The position numbers and the translations under genes were made by a program. Positions 53,091 through 62,800 of a stretch of DNA of 64,000 bases are shown here, piece after piece. The notes under the pieces are model-generated. The model saw only the letters and a program-made list of their open reading frames with translations, did not search any database and had not been told where the DNA came from. This stretch comes from Terrabacter sp. Ter38 (GTDB lineage Bacteria; Actinomycetota; Actinomycetes; Actinomycetales; Dermatophilaceae), in the NCBI RefSeq assembly GCF_024519435.1, contig NZ_JALJRZ010000001.1:248001-312000 (forward strand). Direction: 5' to 3'. Numbering within the stretch: the stretch's first letter is position 1; every line of letters starts with the position of its first letter.

Positions 53091-53930
53091 CCGCGAGGCC
53101 GAGGACGACTACCCACGCGCGTGACGGACGCTGCCGCAGATCAGCACCAGCGCTCGCCCGCCGACACGGTCAGGCCGGCAGCCCCGGTCGGCTCGAATCC
53201 CGTCGGAGATGCACCCCGCGCCCATCACAGGGAGTGCCGCAGCCGGTGCTTGGACCGTCTCCAGTGCCGGACGCACGTCATGCCCCGGGGCTTCGAGCGT
53301 CTACGAAGGTGACGACGGTGATTCCCCCCTCCCCCCGTACACCGTCGTCACGGGGCCCCGGGCTTGCCGTACCGCGCCCGGGGCCCTGCTCGCCCGGTCC
53401 CCGTCCCCGCTGGAAGCCTGATTGGGGGCTGGGCGCCGGCCACAATCCTGGGAGGGGACCGGAAGGTCCAACGCCATCCCGTCGTCCACCGCCTCTGGTC
53501 GCCGGCCCCGCGCGACGAGCCGTTCGGCGGCCAGTGGCGCCAGGCGCGCGACCCGACCGGGCACCCCCGCAGTTCCTGTCCCCGGCCGACGCGGCTACCT
53601 CTGGGTCAGGTGGGTGGTGCAGGCCTCGCACGACGACCGTTGGTGGTCGGTGCGTTCGCCGCTGCCGCTGCACGGAGCGATCGCCAGGCGGAGACCCGCC
53701 GGGCCGCTGCCGTGCAGGGAGGGCGCTCGCCGCGCTGCCGCGGGTGTGAGCCCCTACCCTGAAAGGGTAAGCACCGTTCATCTGACACATCCCCGGATGC
53801 ATCGTCTCCGGGTTTCGTCCAGCGTTCACTCGAGTCCCAGGAGCAGTTGAGGAGTTCTCTCACTTCCGGACGAGAGCCTGCGCAAAGCCGTTTCCCCGGA
53901 CACGGGCGTCCACCCTTCCCAGGAGCGCCG
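53091..53930. other. Non-coding interval with a hairpin
   Basis: Apart from a GC stem-loop (53353-53363 with 53376-53386) I see no gene. The segment at 53930 supplies the ribosome site (AGGAGCGCCG) for the next gene. Two GTTCA-like motifs near 53776 and 53823 could be part of a PHO-type box but are 47 bases apart. Confidence 0.4.
53353..53386. terminator. Stem-loop
   Basis: GGGCCCCGGGC (53353-53363) pairs with GCCCGGGGCCC (53376-53386) over a 12-base loop. It is isolated between the AraC relic and the phospholipase gene; direction unclear. Confidence 0.45.
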
Positions 53931-55565
53931 ATGATGTCCCTCCCCCCGCGCCAAGCCCGTCCGCTACTGGTGGTGACAGTCAGCACCCTCGCCCTGCTGG
54001 CAGCCTCCGTCCCTGCGATCGCAGCGCACTCCGCCGCCACGTCCACCATGTCGCCCGCCGCCGCCGCCGCGAAGTCTGTCGCCGCGAAGTCTGCCGCGGT
54101 GGAGTCGGCCTCGTCACCGTGGCGTCCTTCGGCGGCCACCGCCACCCCGATCAAGCACCTCGTCGTGATCTACCAGGAGAACGTCTCCTTCGACCACTAC
54201 TTCGCCACCTACCCGCACGCGGCGAACACCGCCGGCGAACCCGTCTTCCGGCCGCGACCGGACACTCCTGCGGTCAACGGCCTCAATGTCTCGCTGCAAG
54301 CCCCGAACAACCCCAACTCGGTGCAGCCGTTCCGGCTGGCTCGAACACAGTCGCAGACCTGCGACCAGGACCACACCTACACCAATGAGCAGAAGGCGTT
54401 CGATCACGGGCTCATGGACAAGTTCGTCGAGACCGTCGGCCGGGGCGCCGGCACCTGCGCGGACTACGGCCACGGCAAGGGCCTGGTCATGGGCTACTAC
54501 GACGGCAACACGGTCACCGGCCTCTGGAACTACGCCCAGCACTTCGCGATGAGCGACAACTCCTTCAGCAGCACCTTCGGGCCCTCGACGCCCGGCGCGA
54601 TCAACCTCGTCTCCGGCCAGACCCACGGGTTCACACCCGATGGCACGGCGGTACCCGCTAGCAGCAACACCATGATCGGGGACCCCCAGCCGGCGGGCGA
54701 CAGCTGTGACACCCGGGACACCAGCACGTCCGTGGACCCCAAGAACAAGAACGTCGGCGACCTGCTGACCGCCAAAGGTGTCAGCTGGGGCTGGTTCCAG
54801 GGCGGGTTTGCCGACTGCACCGCCAGCCACGCTGACGTCGGCGGCGTGGTGAGCAAGGACTACATCCCGCACCATGAGCCCTTCCAGTACTACGCCAGCA
54901 CCGCCAACCCCACGCACACCCGCCCGGCCTCCACGGCCGAGATCGGGCACGCGGGCCCGGCGAACCACCAGTACGACCTGACCGACTTCTGGTCAGCCGT
55001 TGACGCACGGAGTATGCCGTCGGTGAGCTTCCTCAAGGCGGCCGCCTATCAGGATGGCCACGCCGGATACTCCACGCCTCTGGACGAGCAGCGCTTCCTC
55101 GTCGAGACGATCAACCGGCTGCAGCGGACGCCACAGTGGAAGGACACCGCGGTGGTCATCGCCTACGACGACAGCGACGGCTGGTACGACCACCAGATGT
55201 CCCCGATCGTCAACCAGTCCCAGGAGGCGAACGATGCCCTGACCGGTCCCGGTACCTGCGGCAGCAACCCGGCCCGGGTGGCCGGGGGCTACCAGGACCG
55301 TTGTGGCTACGGGCCCCGACAGCCCCTGCTGGTCATCTCTGCGTATGCGAAGAAGAACTTCGTCGACCACACCATCACCGACCAGACCTCGATCCTCAAG
55401 TTCATCGAAGACAACTGGACCACCGGCCGGGTCGGGAACTTCTCCTTCGATGAGAAGGCGGGCCCCCTGACCAACCTGTTCAGCTTCTCGACCCACGGTG
55501 ACGGCGATGGCCGCGCGCCGCGCCTCTTCCTCGACCCGGCGACGGGTCAGCCTGCCAAGCGCTGA
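53931..55565 (+). CDS. Secreted phospholipase C / acid phosphatase-like enzyme
   Basis: About 544 residues. An N-terminal export signal (RPLLVVTVSTLALLAASVPAIAA) and an Ala-rich linker precede the alkaline-phosphatase superfamily domain of the phospholipase C/AcpA type. The metal and nucleophile motif QENVSFDHYF starts near residue 80, and the later motif AYDDSDGWYDHQMSP with conserved Asp/His binds metal. Such enzymes release phosphate from phospholipids or phosphomonoesters outside the cell. ATG 53931 has AGGAGCGCCG; a second ATG follows. Confidence 0.85.
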   Translation: MMSLPPRQARPLLVVTVSTLALLAASVPAIAAHSAATSTMSPAAAAAKSVAAKSAAVESASSPWRPSAATATPIKHLVVIYQENVSFDHYFATYPHAANTAGEPVFRPRPDTPAVNGLNVSLQAPNNPNSVQPFRLARTQSQTCDQDHTYTNEQKAFDHGLMDKFVETVGRGAGTCADYGHGKGLVMGYYDGNTVTGLWNYAQHFAMSDNSFSSTFGPSTPGAINLVSGQTHGFTPDGTAVPASSNTMIGDPQPAGDSCDTRDTSTSVDPKNKNVGDLLTAKGVSWGWFQGGFADCTASHADVGGVVSKDYIPHHEPFQYYASTANPTHTRPASTAEIGHAGPANHQYDLTDFWSAVDARSMPSVSFLKAAAYQDGHAGYSTPLDEQRFLVETINRLQRTPQWKDTAVVIAYDDSDGWYDHQMSPIVNQSQEANDALTGPGTCGSNPARVAGGYQDRCGYGPRQPLLVISAYAKKNFVDHTITDQTSILKFIEDNWTTGRVGNFSFDEKAGPLTNLFSFSTHGDGDGRAPRLFLDPATGQPAKR

Positions 55566-55749
55566 GCCCACCCGCAGCCGCAGACCGCCCTACCGGCACC
55601 AGAGGGACACCTGACCTACGTCGCGCGTCGGTCAGGTGCCCTCGCTCTGCCCGGGGCAGGTGATCAACCGGACCGCCCTCCGTGCGTCGTGCAAGGTGCG
55701 TGACTCGCCGCGAGTAGACCCATCACGACTGACGATTTCGATGGCCCCG

Positions 55750-56175
55750 TCAGGGCTGCGCCGAGGCGCGGGCGCCCCTCCCGATGAGCGAGCCGTCGAG
55801 CCCGGCGATCGCGACGGCAACGGCCGCATGCAGGACCCCGTACCAGGGGTTGGTGTCGGCGCCGAGGCCTGCGAGCAGCGGCTGCAGGATCCCGAGGACC
55901 ACGAGCACGACCGCGCGGACGATGGTGTCGCGTCCCTGCCGGGTGACGAGGGAGACGACGAGGACGGCGATGAGCGACAAGATCGTGAGGTAGCCGACCG
56001 CCTGGTGCGGCTCAAACCACCCGTCGTCCGCCTTGTGGAACTGCCGTTCGAAGATGCCGTAACCGGCGAGCACGAACTGCAGGGCGATCAAGGCCATCGC
56101 GACACCCGCAACGATCACGAGCGGACGGCCGGGTGCGGCTCTCGACGTGCGTATCGGACCTGCTGCCTCGGACAT
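55750..56175 (-). CDS. DUF6220-family membrane protein
   Basis: 141 residues with four membrane segments. The pattern ALQFVLAGYGIFE..WFEPHQAVGYLTILSLIAVL fits DUF6220, with one His (PHQAVG) that might bind heme. Function unknown. Start ATG 56175. Confidence 0.72.
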   Translation of the reverse strand: MSEAAGPIRTSRAAPGRPLVIVAGVAMALIALQFVLAGYGIFERQFHKADDGWFEPHQAVGYLTILSLIAVLVVSLVTRQGRDTIVRAVVLVVLGILQPLLAGLGADTNPWYGVLHAAVAVAIAGLDGSLIGRGARASAQP

Positions 56176-56477
56176 CCCACTTCCTCCTGGTCAGGGTCGG
56201 TCGCCGAACCACCCGTCCCGTGGTGGACGACATCGTGCCCCCCGAGTCACTGTCGCAGCCCGTCCTGCGCAGCCGATGGCTGCGATCCGCGGCGCAGACC
56301 GATCCTAGGCGCGTCCCGTGCGATCCCACTAGCACTGGCGCGCACGCAGACGCGCCTGGACCTGCGGCCGCGGCGAGATCTTCGACTTCACCGTCGATCG
56401 CCTCGACCTCGAGCGCCGGACCGGACAGTGCCGGGGCCTAGCGTGGAACCCAGGTTGCACATCTCCGGAGGCGAGAA

Positions 56478-57002
56478 ATGGACCAGCAACAGATCTGCGC
56501 AGAGATGGACCGCGTCCGCGACGACTACCGGGATCTTCTCGACAACGCCACGGTCGCTGAACTTCGCAAGCCATCCGACGGCACCAAGTGGAACAACGAA
56601 CAGTTGCTATTCCATATGCTCTTCGGCTATCTGCTGGTGCGGAACCTGAGGATCCTCGTCTGGGGCTTCTCCCGTCTGCCCGAGGGTACATCCAGGCGGT
56701 TCGCCGGGCTTCTCAACGCTGGCACCCGGCCGTTCCACGTTGTCAACTACGTCGGCTCCCTGTTCGGTGCTCGCACCCTGGGATTTGCCCGCATGGAGCG
56801 ACTCATGGACCGCGTGCTCAGCGACCTACAGCAGTCCGTTCGAGCGCAGTCGGAGCGCGCGCTAGACCGGGGCATGCACTTCCCGTCCGGCTGGGACCCG
56901 TACTTCAAGGACTACATGACACTGCGCGACATCTACCACTACCCGACCCAGCACTACCAGCACCACCGGCGGCAACTGACCCTTGAGCGAGCGCGGGGAT
57001 AG
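56478..57002 (+). CDS. DinB-superfamily protein
   Basis: 174 residues. WNNEQLLFHMLFGYLLVRNLRIL and HYPTQHYQHHRRQLT give the His pattern of DinB-like metal proteins. It is probably a metal-dependent transferase or hydrolase of unknown substrate. The codons contain more A/T than neighbours (TTGCTATTCCATATG), a possible sign of acquisition. Confidence 0.72.
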   Translation: MDQQQICAEMDRVRDDYRDLLDNATVAELRKPSDGTKWNNEQLLFHMLFGYLLVRNLRILVWGFSRLPEGTSRRFAGLLNAGTRPFHVVNYVGSLFGARTLGFARMERLMDRVLSDLQQSVRAQSERALDRGMHFPSGWDPYFKDYMTLRDIYHYPTQHYQHHRRQLTLERARG

Positions 57003-57842
57003 CTCACGGATGTGCCGCTCGGAGGACGTTCGTCCGGCCATGCCCCCGAGCAGCAGTGCCCCACCTCGCGGAGTGGATCAGGACCGTTCCAGATCGCGCC
57101 CGAGGTGCAAAGGCGTGCGTAACCAGCGGGCGCGCCAGCTCAATCGCTGAGGCAGCACGTGGACCAGGGCTGCGCACCACAGTTCGTGAGCCCAAAGTCA
57201 TGGGCGCCCGAGCCCCCGAGGGCGTATGCCGCCGGGCGGGTCAGCGCGGCGGCCCGTCGACCGCGCGGTGGCGGGTGAAGCCCTTGTAGCGCGTACCCTG
57301 GTGGACGCACAAGCCCAACGGGTTGCCCGGTGCGCGATAGCCATACCAACTCTTTACCGTCGCGCAGGACTTGTCCTGATTTCCCCTCCGAGACCCAGAG
57401 AGTCGTCGCCTGTCACCGCAGGAGGGCGCGCAGTGCCCGCGCTGCGCGCACGAGGCTCGGGCCGACGGAGCGCACGTCGAGGGGGCCAAGCGACACGACG
57501 CCAAGCGAGGCCTCCACCGGGGCCGTCGTCTCGGGGCGACAATGGGCTACTAGACGATTGTCGGTAGGGCCCGTGTCTGGCCAGACTCGCCAGGCGATCG
57601 GCGGGCGGCCGCCTTTGCGGCTGCCCACCAGCGTCACCGGTGTGGCTCTCTATCGGTCTGCGGCCCGCCGGTCGCCGTGAAGGGGCGTGGCTCAAGCAGG
57701 GACTGCCCCGCTCGTGGTAGCATTGTCCACCTCGGCGTCCCCGTCGGAGGCGAAGGCACGCGCCAGAGCGCGACCAAGCACTCCGGGCCCGTATGACGTC
57801 CGCCGCTCCCAGGTGGCACCGTGACCGCCCCGGCAGGTCGGC
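57003..57842. other. Long non-coding interval
   Basis: 840 bp. The minus strand contains a short protein-like stretch (GNPLGLCVHQGTRYKGFTR, near 57250-57340) that has no start and no family, probably a gene fragment. No promoter, terminator or repeat is clear. One copy of the octamer GTATGCCG lies at 57224. Confidence 0.4.
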
Positions 57843-58637
57843 TCAGCGGACGCTGGGCGACGAGAGCTGGACGAGGCAGGCGCCCTCGCGGGCGAAGGGC
57901 ACGAGGCGTACCTCCGTGTCGGCGGCGCTCGACCGCTCCAGGGTGGCGCGCAGCATCTCCTCGTGCATCGTGCACACGACACCAGGATGGGCGCGGGCCG
58001 ATGAGAGCACCGGGCACGTGCGCAGTGCGACGTCGCCGTCCGGCTCGACCTGCGGCGAAAAGCCCGCTGTTGTCAGAAGCCCGACGACGAGGTCGAGGGG
58101 TGGCGTCGCTCGTGCGCCCGGCGACGGCAGCGCGCCAAGTTGGCCGGCCCAGCGGCGTCCGATGGCGCGGGCATGGACCTCGGGGTCACGGGTACCAGCG
58201 AGGTGCTCGGCCATTGCCGTGACGAGCTCGTCGGTCGAGACGGGCCGCGACACGCGCAGCGCCTGGACGACGAGCTGTCCCCGGTCGGTCAGGTGGTGGC
58301 CGAGGGCGGGACGGCCCCGCGTGCCGGCCTCGACGGTCGTGCGCCCGACAAGACCGTCGGCGACCAGCCGGGCGAGGTGGGCGCGGGTCGTGTTGGGGTG
58401 CCCGCCGAGGGTCTCGACGAGCGCGCCGATCGTCCCCGGTCGCTCCGGCTCGTAGCCCGCCAGTGCCTCTAGCACGCGCTCGCGCGCCGCAGGGACCTCG
58501 GGCAGGGCCTCCGGGCCACGAGGGCCCGGCTCCGCCCAAGGCCGCCCGCCGGAGTCCGGACCGGATGGCCGGACCTGCTCGGAAGCCGGCCCGAGGGCCC
58601 GGGTTGGCGCGGCATCGTCAGATCGGCTACTTTTCAC
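57843..58637 (-). CDS. Winged-helix regulator of the nitrate-respiration operon (inferred)
   Basis: 264 residues. An N-terminal ArsR/MarR-like winged helix (RERVLEALAGYEPERPGTIGALVETLGGHPNTTRAHLARLVADGLV, then GRPALGHHLTDRG) and a C-terminal effector part with Cys residues (LRTCPVLSSARAHPGVVCTMHEEML) that may hold an iron-sulfur cluster. This is the layout of SufR-like regulators. GTG 58637 follows an AT-rich stretch (TATTTATTACACT), and the mRNA looks leaderless. It faces the DUF2249-hemerythrin-nar genes, so it is a candidate NO or redox regulator of them. Confidence 0.72.
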   Translation of the reverse strand: MKSSRSDDAAPTRALGPASEQVRPSGPDSGGRPWAEPGPRGPEALPEVPAARERVLEALAGYEPERPGTIGALVETLGGHPNTTRAHLARLVADGLVGRTTVEAGTRGRPALGHHLTDRGQLVVQALRVSRPVSTDELVTAMAEHLAGTRDPEVHARAIGRRWAGQLGALPSPGARATPPLDLVVGLLTTAGFSPQVEPDGDVALRTCPVLSSARAHPGVVCTMHEEMLRATLERSSAADTEVRLVPFAREGACLVQLSSPSVR

Positions 58638-58719
58638 ATGGGGAGTGTAATAAATAGTCGACCTCGGCGCATCCCGGCCGAGACGGCACCCCAACCTCGC
58701 CCCAATCCCAGGAGCCACC
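58638..58719. promoter_or_regulatory. Divergent promoter region
   Basis: 82 bp between the regulator and the DUF2249 gene. It holds the window's clearest AT-rich patch, TGTAATAAATAG (58647-58658), which can serve as a -10 on both strands. The regulator probably binds here. Confidence 0.5.
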
Positions 58720-59043
58720 GTGAGCGTCCACGAGTCCCTTCCCGTCTGCGACATCAGATCGACCGGCGGCGCCTGCGGGTGCTCCGACGACGGCGAGCCG
58801 GAGCTCGACGTCCGCGCGATCCCGCACGCGATCCGCCAAGCGACCGTCTTCAGCGCCTTGGCAGCCGTGCCGGCCGGTGGGTCGCTGCGGCTTATCGCAC
58901 CCCATGAGCAGGAGCCCCTGCTCGCCCAGATCGAGGATCGCGAAGGCGGCACCATCGGGGCCGACTACCTGGTGCGCGGCCCGCATGCCTGGACCCTGCG
59001 CCTCACCCGTCAGCCTGACCTCAGCTCCGACGCCACGTTCTGA
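58720..59043 (+). CDS. DUF2249-domain protein
   Basis: 107 residues. A DUF2249 fold (ELDVRAIPHAIRQATVFSALAAVPAGGSLRLIAPHEQEPL) is preceded by a short Cys-rich start (CDIRSTGGACGCSDD). DUF2249 proteins accompany denitrification and hemerythrin genes and are linked to metal or NO handling. It begins the nar operon. GTG 58720 or the in-frame downstream Met can start it. Confidence 0.78.
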   Translation: MSVHESLPVCDIRSTGGACGCSDDGEPELDVRAIPHAIRQATVFSALAAVPAGGSLRLIAPHEQEPLLAQIEDREGGTIGADYLVRGPHAWTLRLTRQPDLSSDATF

Positions 59044-59295
59044 CAGACGCCCCGACAGACGCCGCGATGAGCATGCGCCAGCTCGAGCGCTCCTTCGCCG
59101 CTGCCCTGCCGGAGCGAGGGGTATGGCCGCTGCGCGATCACCGCCCGACGGTGTCGTCTTCCACTCCGCCGCTCGCAGCCACGTCCGAGACCACGCCCAA
59201 GACCACGACCACGCCCCAGGGAGATCCTCGCCGTGGTCGAGGGGCTCATGAACGACCTGCGGTCGCAGCGTGAACACCACCGACGACGGGAACCG

Positions 59296-59742
59296 ATGAT
59301 GTGCAGCTACTGCGGATGTGCCGACCTGGAGGTGGTCGGCCGGTTCATGGCCGAGCACGAGCACATCATCAACCACCTCAGCGCCCTGCGGAGCTCGCTC
59401 GACGACGAGCCGCGCCGGCGAGCAGCGGCCCGCGAGCTCGAGGCCCACCTGACGCCGCACGTCGTGGCCGAGGAGGCGGGGTTGTTCACGGTCATGGCTC
59501 GTGACGAGCTCTTCACCGACCACATCGCCCGGCTATGCGGCGAGCACCACGAGCTCGACGAGCTGCTCGCGGCGGTCGCGGGCGGTGACGTGGCCCTCTT
59601 TCCCCGCTTCGAGGACGCCCTGCGCGACCACATCGACCGCGAGGACAACGGACTCTTCCCGGCCGCAGCCATCCACCTCGGCGGCCCCGAGTGGGACGAG
59701 GTCGAGCATCTCACCCCGACGGCAGAAGGAGCACACCCATGA
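59296..59742 (+). CDS. Hemerythrin HHE-domain protein
   Basis: About 148 residues. The HHE pattern of the di-iron site is HEHIINHL, HVVAEEAGLF, CGEHHELDELL, DHIDREDNGLFPAA. An N-terminal CSYCGC motif is added, which could bind a metal or thiol. It probably senses or scavenges O2 or NO for nitrate respiration. The start is uncertain: ATG 59296 has the CSYCGC close behind it, while the frame opens earlier at 59251. Its stop overlaps the next frame by 4 bp. Confidence 0.8.
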   Translation: MMCSYCGCADLEVVGRFMAEHEHIINHLSALRSSLDDEPRRRAAARELEAHLTPHVVAEEAGLFTVMARDELFTDHIARLCGEHHELDELLAAVAGGDVALFPRFEDALRDHIDREDNGLFPAAAIHLGGPEWDEVEHLTPTAEGAHP

Positions 59743-59888
59743 CAACGAGCGGGGCACAGGAGACACCAACTACAGGGGGTCGTAGGTCTGGTCACTCCGG
59801 TCTCACCCGTGACAGGGTGCTGGGCATGGCAACCCTCGAGGTGACCCGGCCGCGCAACGAGGCACGGAAGGGGGTGCGTCGTGGCTGA
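59739..59888 (+). CDS. 49-residue basic frame between hemerythrin and narG
   Basis: ATG 59739 overlaps the hemerythrin stop (ATGA) and the frame ends 8 bp into narG. The product is basic and Thr/Gly/Arg-rich with no domain. Coupling on both sides argues for translation, composition argues against a structured protein; it may just re-deliver ribosomes to narG. Confidence 0.35.
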   Translation: MTTSGAQETPTTGGRRSGHSGLTRDRVLGMATLEVTRPRNEARKGVRRG

Positions 59889-62800
59889 ACGGTCATCGAC
59901 GAAATCGGCTGGCCAAGCTCGCACGGCAGGAGCTCCTGGCCTCGACGGATCGGCGACGGCGGCGCTGCTCAAGGCCGGCCGCTTCTTCACCCGGTGGGAC
60001 GAGTCCGCTGACGGACGAGCCGTCTTCCGCGAGGGTGGGCGGGCCGGCGACGTCTTCTACCGCGACCGGTGGAGCCACGACAAGGTGGTCCGTTCGACGC
60101 ATGGCGTCAACTGCACCGGCTCCTGCTCGTGGAAGGTCTACGTCAAGGACGGGATCATCACGTGGGAGACACAGCAGACCGACTACCCGTCCGTCGGCCC
60201 CGACCGCCCGGAGTACGAGCCCCGCGGCTGCCCGCGCGGGGCCGCGTTCTCCTGGTACACCTACTCCCCCACGCGCGTGCGCTACCCCTACGTCCGCGGT
60301 GTCCTGCTCGAGATGTACCGCGAGGCCAAGGCCCGCCTCGGCGACCCCGTCGACGCCTGGCACGAGATCACGACCGATCCCGAGAAGCGCCGGCGCTACC
60401 AAAGCGCCCGCGGCAAGGGCGGCCTCCTGCGCGCGTCGTGGGGTGAGGCCGTCGAAATCGCGGCAGCGGCTCATGTCCACACGATCAAGGAGTACGGCCC
60501 CGACCGCGTCGCCGGCTTCTCGCCGATCCCCGCGATGTCGATGGTGTCGCACTGCGTCGGCACCCGCTTCATCCAGCTCATTGGCGGCGTCATGACGAGC
60601 TTCTACGACTGGTACGCCGACCTGCCCGTCGCGAGCCCTCAGGTCTTCGGCGACCAGACCGACGTGCCGGAGTCGGGCGACTGGTGGGATGCGACCTACC
60701 TCATGATGTGGGGCTCCAACGTCCCGGTCACCCGCACGCCGGACGCGCACTGGATGGCCGAGGTCCGCTACCGCGGCACGAAGGTCGTCACCATCAGCCC
60801 CGACTACGCCGACAACACGAAGTTCGCCGACGAGTGGATGCCCGCCCAGGCCGGCACCGACGCCGCGCTCGCGATGGCGATGGGCCACGTGCTCCTGAAG
60901 GAGTTCTTCATCGACCGCGAGGTCTCCTTCTTCACCGACTACGTGCGCACCTACAGCGACCTCCCCTTCCTCATCCGCCTCGACCCACCGGAGGAGGGGT
61001 ATGCCGCTCCGTCGGGTGAGGGTGCCACCGCTCCCCTCGTGCCCGGCAAGTTCCTCACCGCGGCCGACATCGCCGACGAGGGCACGACCGTGCCCGACGA
61101 GGACGCTTGGAAGACAGTGCTGCTCGATGACTCAACGGGCCAGCCCGTCGTGCCGAACGGCTCGATGGGTTTCCGCTACGCCGACTCGGGCAAGGGGCGG
61201 TGGAATCTCGACCTCGACGGTGTCAGCCCCGCGCTGACGATGGCGGGTGAGGCTGCCGAGCCGGTCGAGGTGCTGCTGCCGGCCTTCGTCGAGCCCGACG
61301 GCACTGGATCGGTGCTGCGACGCGGCGTGCCGGCCAGGCGCGTCGGCGGCCACCTCGTGACGACCGTCTACGACCTCATGCTCGCCCACTACGGGGTCGA
61401 GCGAGCGGGGCTGCCCGGCAGCTGGCCCACGGGCTACGACGACGTTACCGCGCCCTACACCCCGGCATGGCAGGCCGAGATCACCGGCGTGCCCGCAGAG
61501 CAGTGCATCCGCATCGCTCGTGAGTTTGCGACGAACTCGGAGCAGTCGCAAGGGCGCTCGATGATCATCATGGGCGCGGGCATCTGCCAGTGGTTCCACG
61601 GCGACGCGACCTACCGCGCGATCCTCTCGCTGCTCGTCCTCACCGGCTGCATGGGCCGCAACGGTGGTGGCTGGGCGCACTACGTCGGCCAGGAGAAGTG
61701 CCGACCCATCACCGGCTGGATCTCGCTCGCCAACGCCCTCGACTGGGGCCGCCCGCCGCGCACCATGACGGGCACGTCGTACTGGTACATGCACACCGAC
61801 CAGTGGCGCAACGACGGCTACTCCGCCGACTCGCTCAACTCGCCTCTCGCCAAAGGACATCTGGCCGGCAAGCACACGGCCGACACCATCGCGCAGTCCG
61901 CCCGGATGGGGTGGATGCCGTTCTACCCGCAGTTCGGCACGAACCCGCTCCAGGTGGCGGAGGACGCCCAGGCCGCCGTCGACGCGGGCACCGCCCCCAG
62001 CCCGGCGGCCTACGTCGCCGGCGCCCTGCACGACGGCACGCTGACCTCGGCGATCGAGGACGTCGACGCTCCGGAGAACTGGCCGCGCACGCTCGTGCTG
62101 TGGCGAAGCAACCTCATGGGGTCCTCGGCCAAGGGCAACGAGTACTTCCTGCGCAACCTGCTCGGCACGCACCACAACGTCCTCGGCAGCGAGAACCCTT
62201 TGGCACCAAGGCCGTCCGAAGTGAAATGGCATGAGGAGGCGCCGGAGGGCAAGCTCGACCTGCTGCTCTCGGCAGACTTCCGCATGACGTCAACGACGCT
62301 GCTCTCCGACATCGTCCTGCCCGCAGCGACGTGGTACGAGAAGCACGACCTCAGCTCGACCGACATGCACCCCTTCGTGCACGCCTTCACGCCCGCCATC
62401 GACCCGCCGTGGGAGGCCAAGAGCGACTTCGAGCTCTTCCACCTCCTCGCCGAGAAGCTCTCGGACCTCGCGCGCAACCACCTCGGAGTCCGCAAGGACC
62501 TCGTCAGCGTGCCGCTCATGCACGACACACCCGGCGAGACGGCCCAACCCGGTGGGCGCGCGGTCGACTGGCGGGCCACGGGGCACCCTGGCGTGCCGGG
62601 CAGGACGATGCCGGTCTTCCAGCTCGTCGAGCGCGACTACACCGCGATCAGCGAGAAGCTCGCCACCGTGGGCCCGCTCGCCGAGAGCCTCGGCTTCACG
62701 GTCAAGAACGTCACCTACCGGGTCGACGAGGAGGTGGCCCGGCTCGCCGCCAAGAACGGCGTCATGCTCGGGGGCGCCGGTGACGGCCGTCCCGCGATCG

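Noticed and set aside
53160-53200. tRNA-like TCGAATCCC sequence
   Set aside because: No acceptor stem, D-arm or anticodon arm could be folded around it; chance match.
53770-53830. PHO-box-like GTTCA motifs before the phospholipase gene
   Set aside because: The two motifs are 47 bases apart; a PHO box needs adjacent 11-base repeats.
57241-57504. Minus-strand frame with GNPLGLCVHQGTRYKGFTR
   Set aside because: Short, no start codon with a ribosome site, upstream part has shadow-frame composition. Kept only as a possible fragment.
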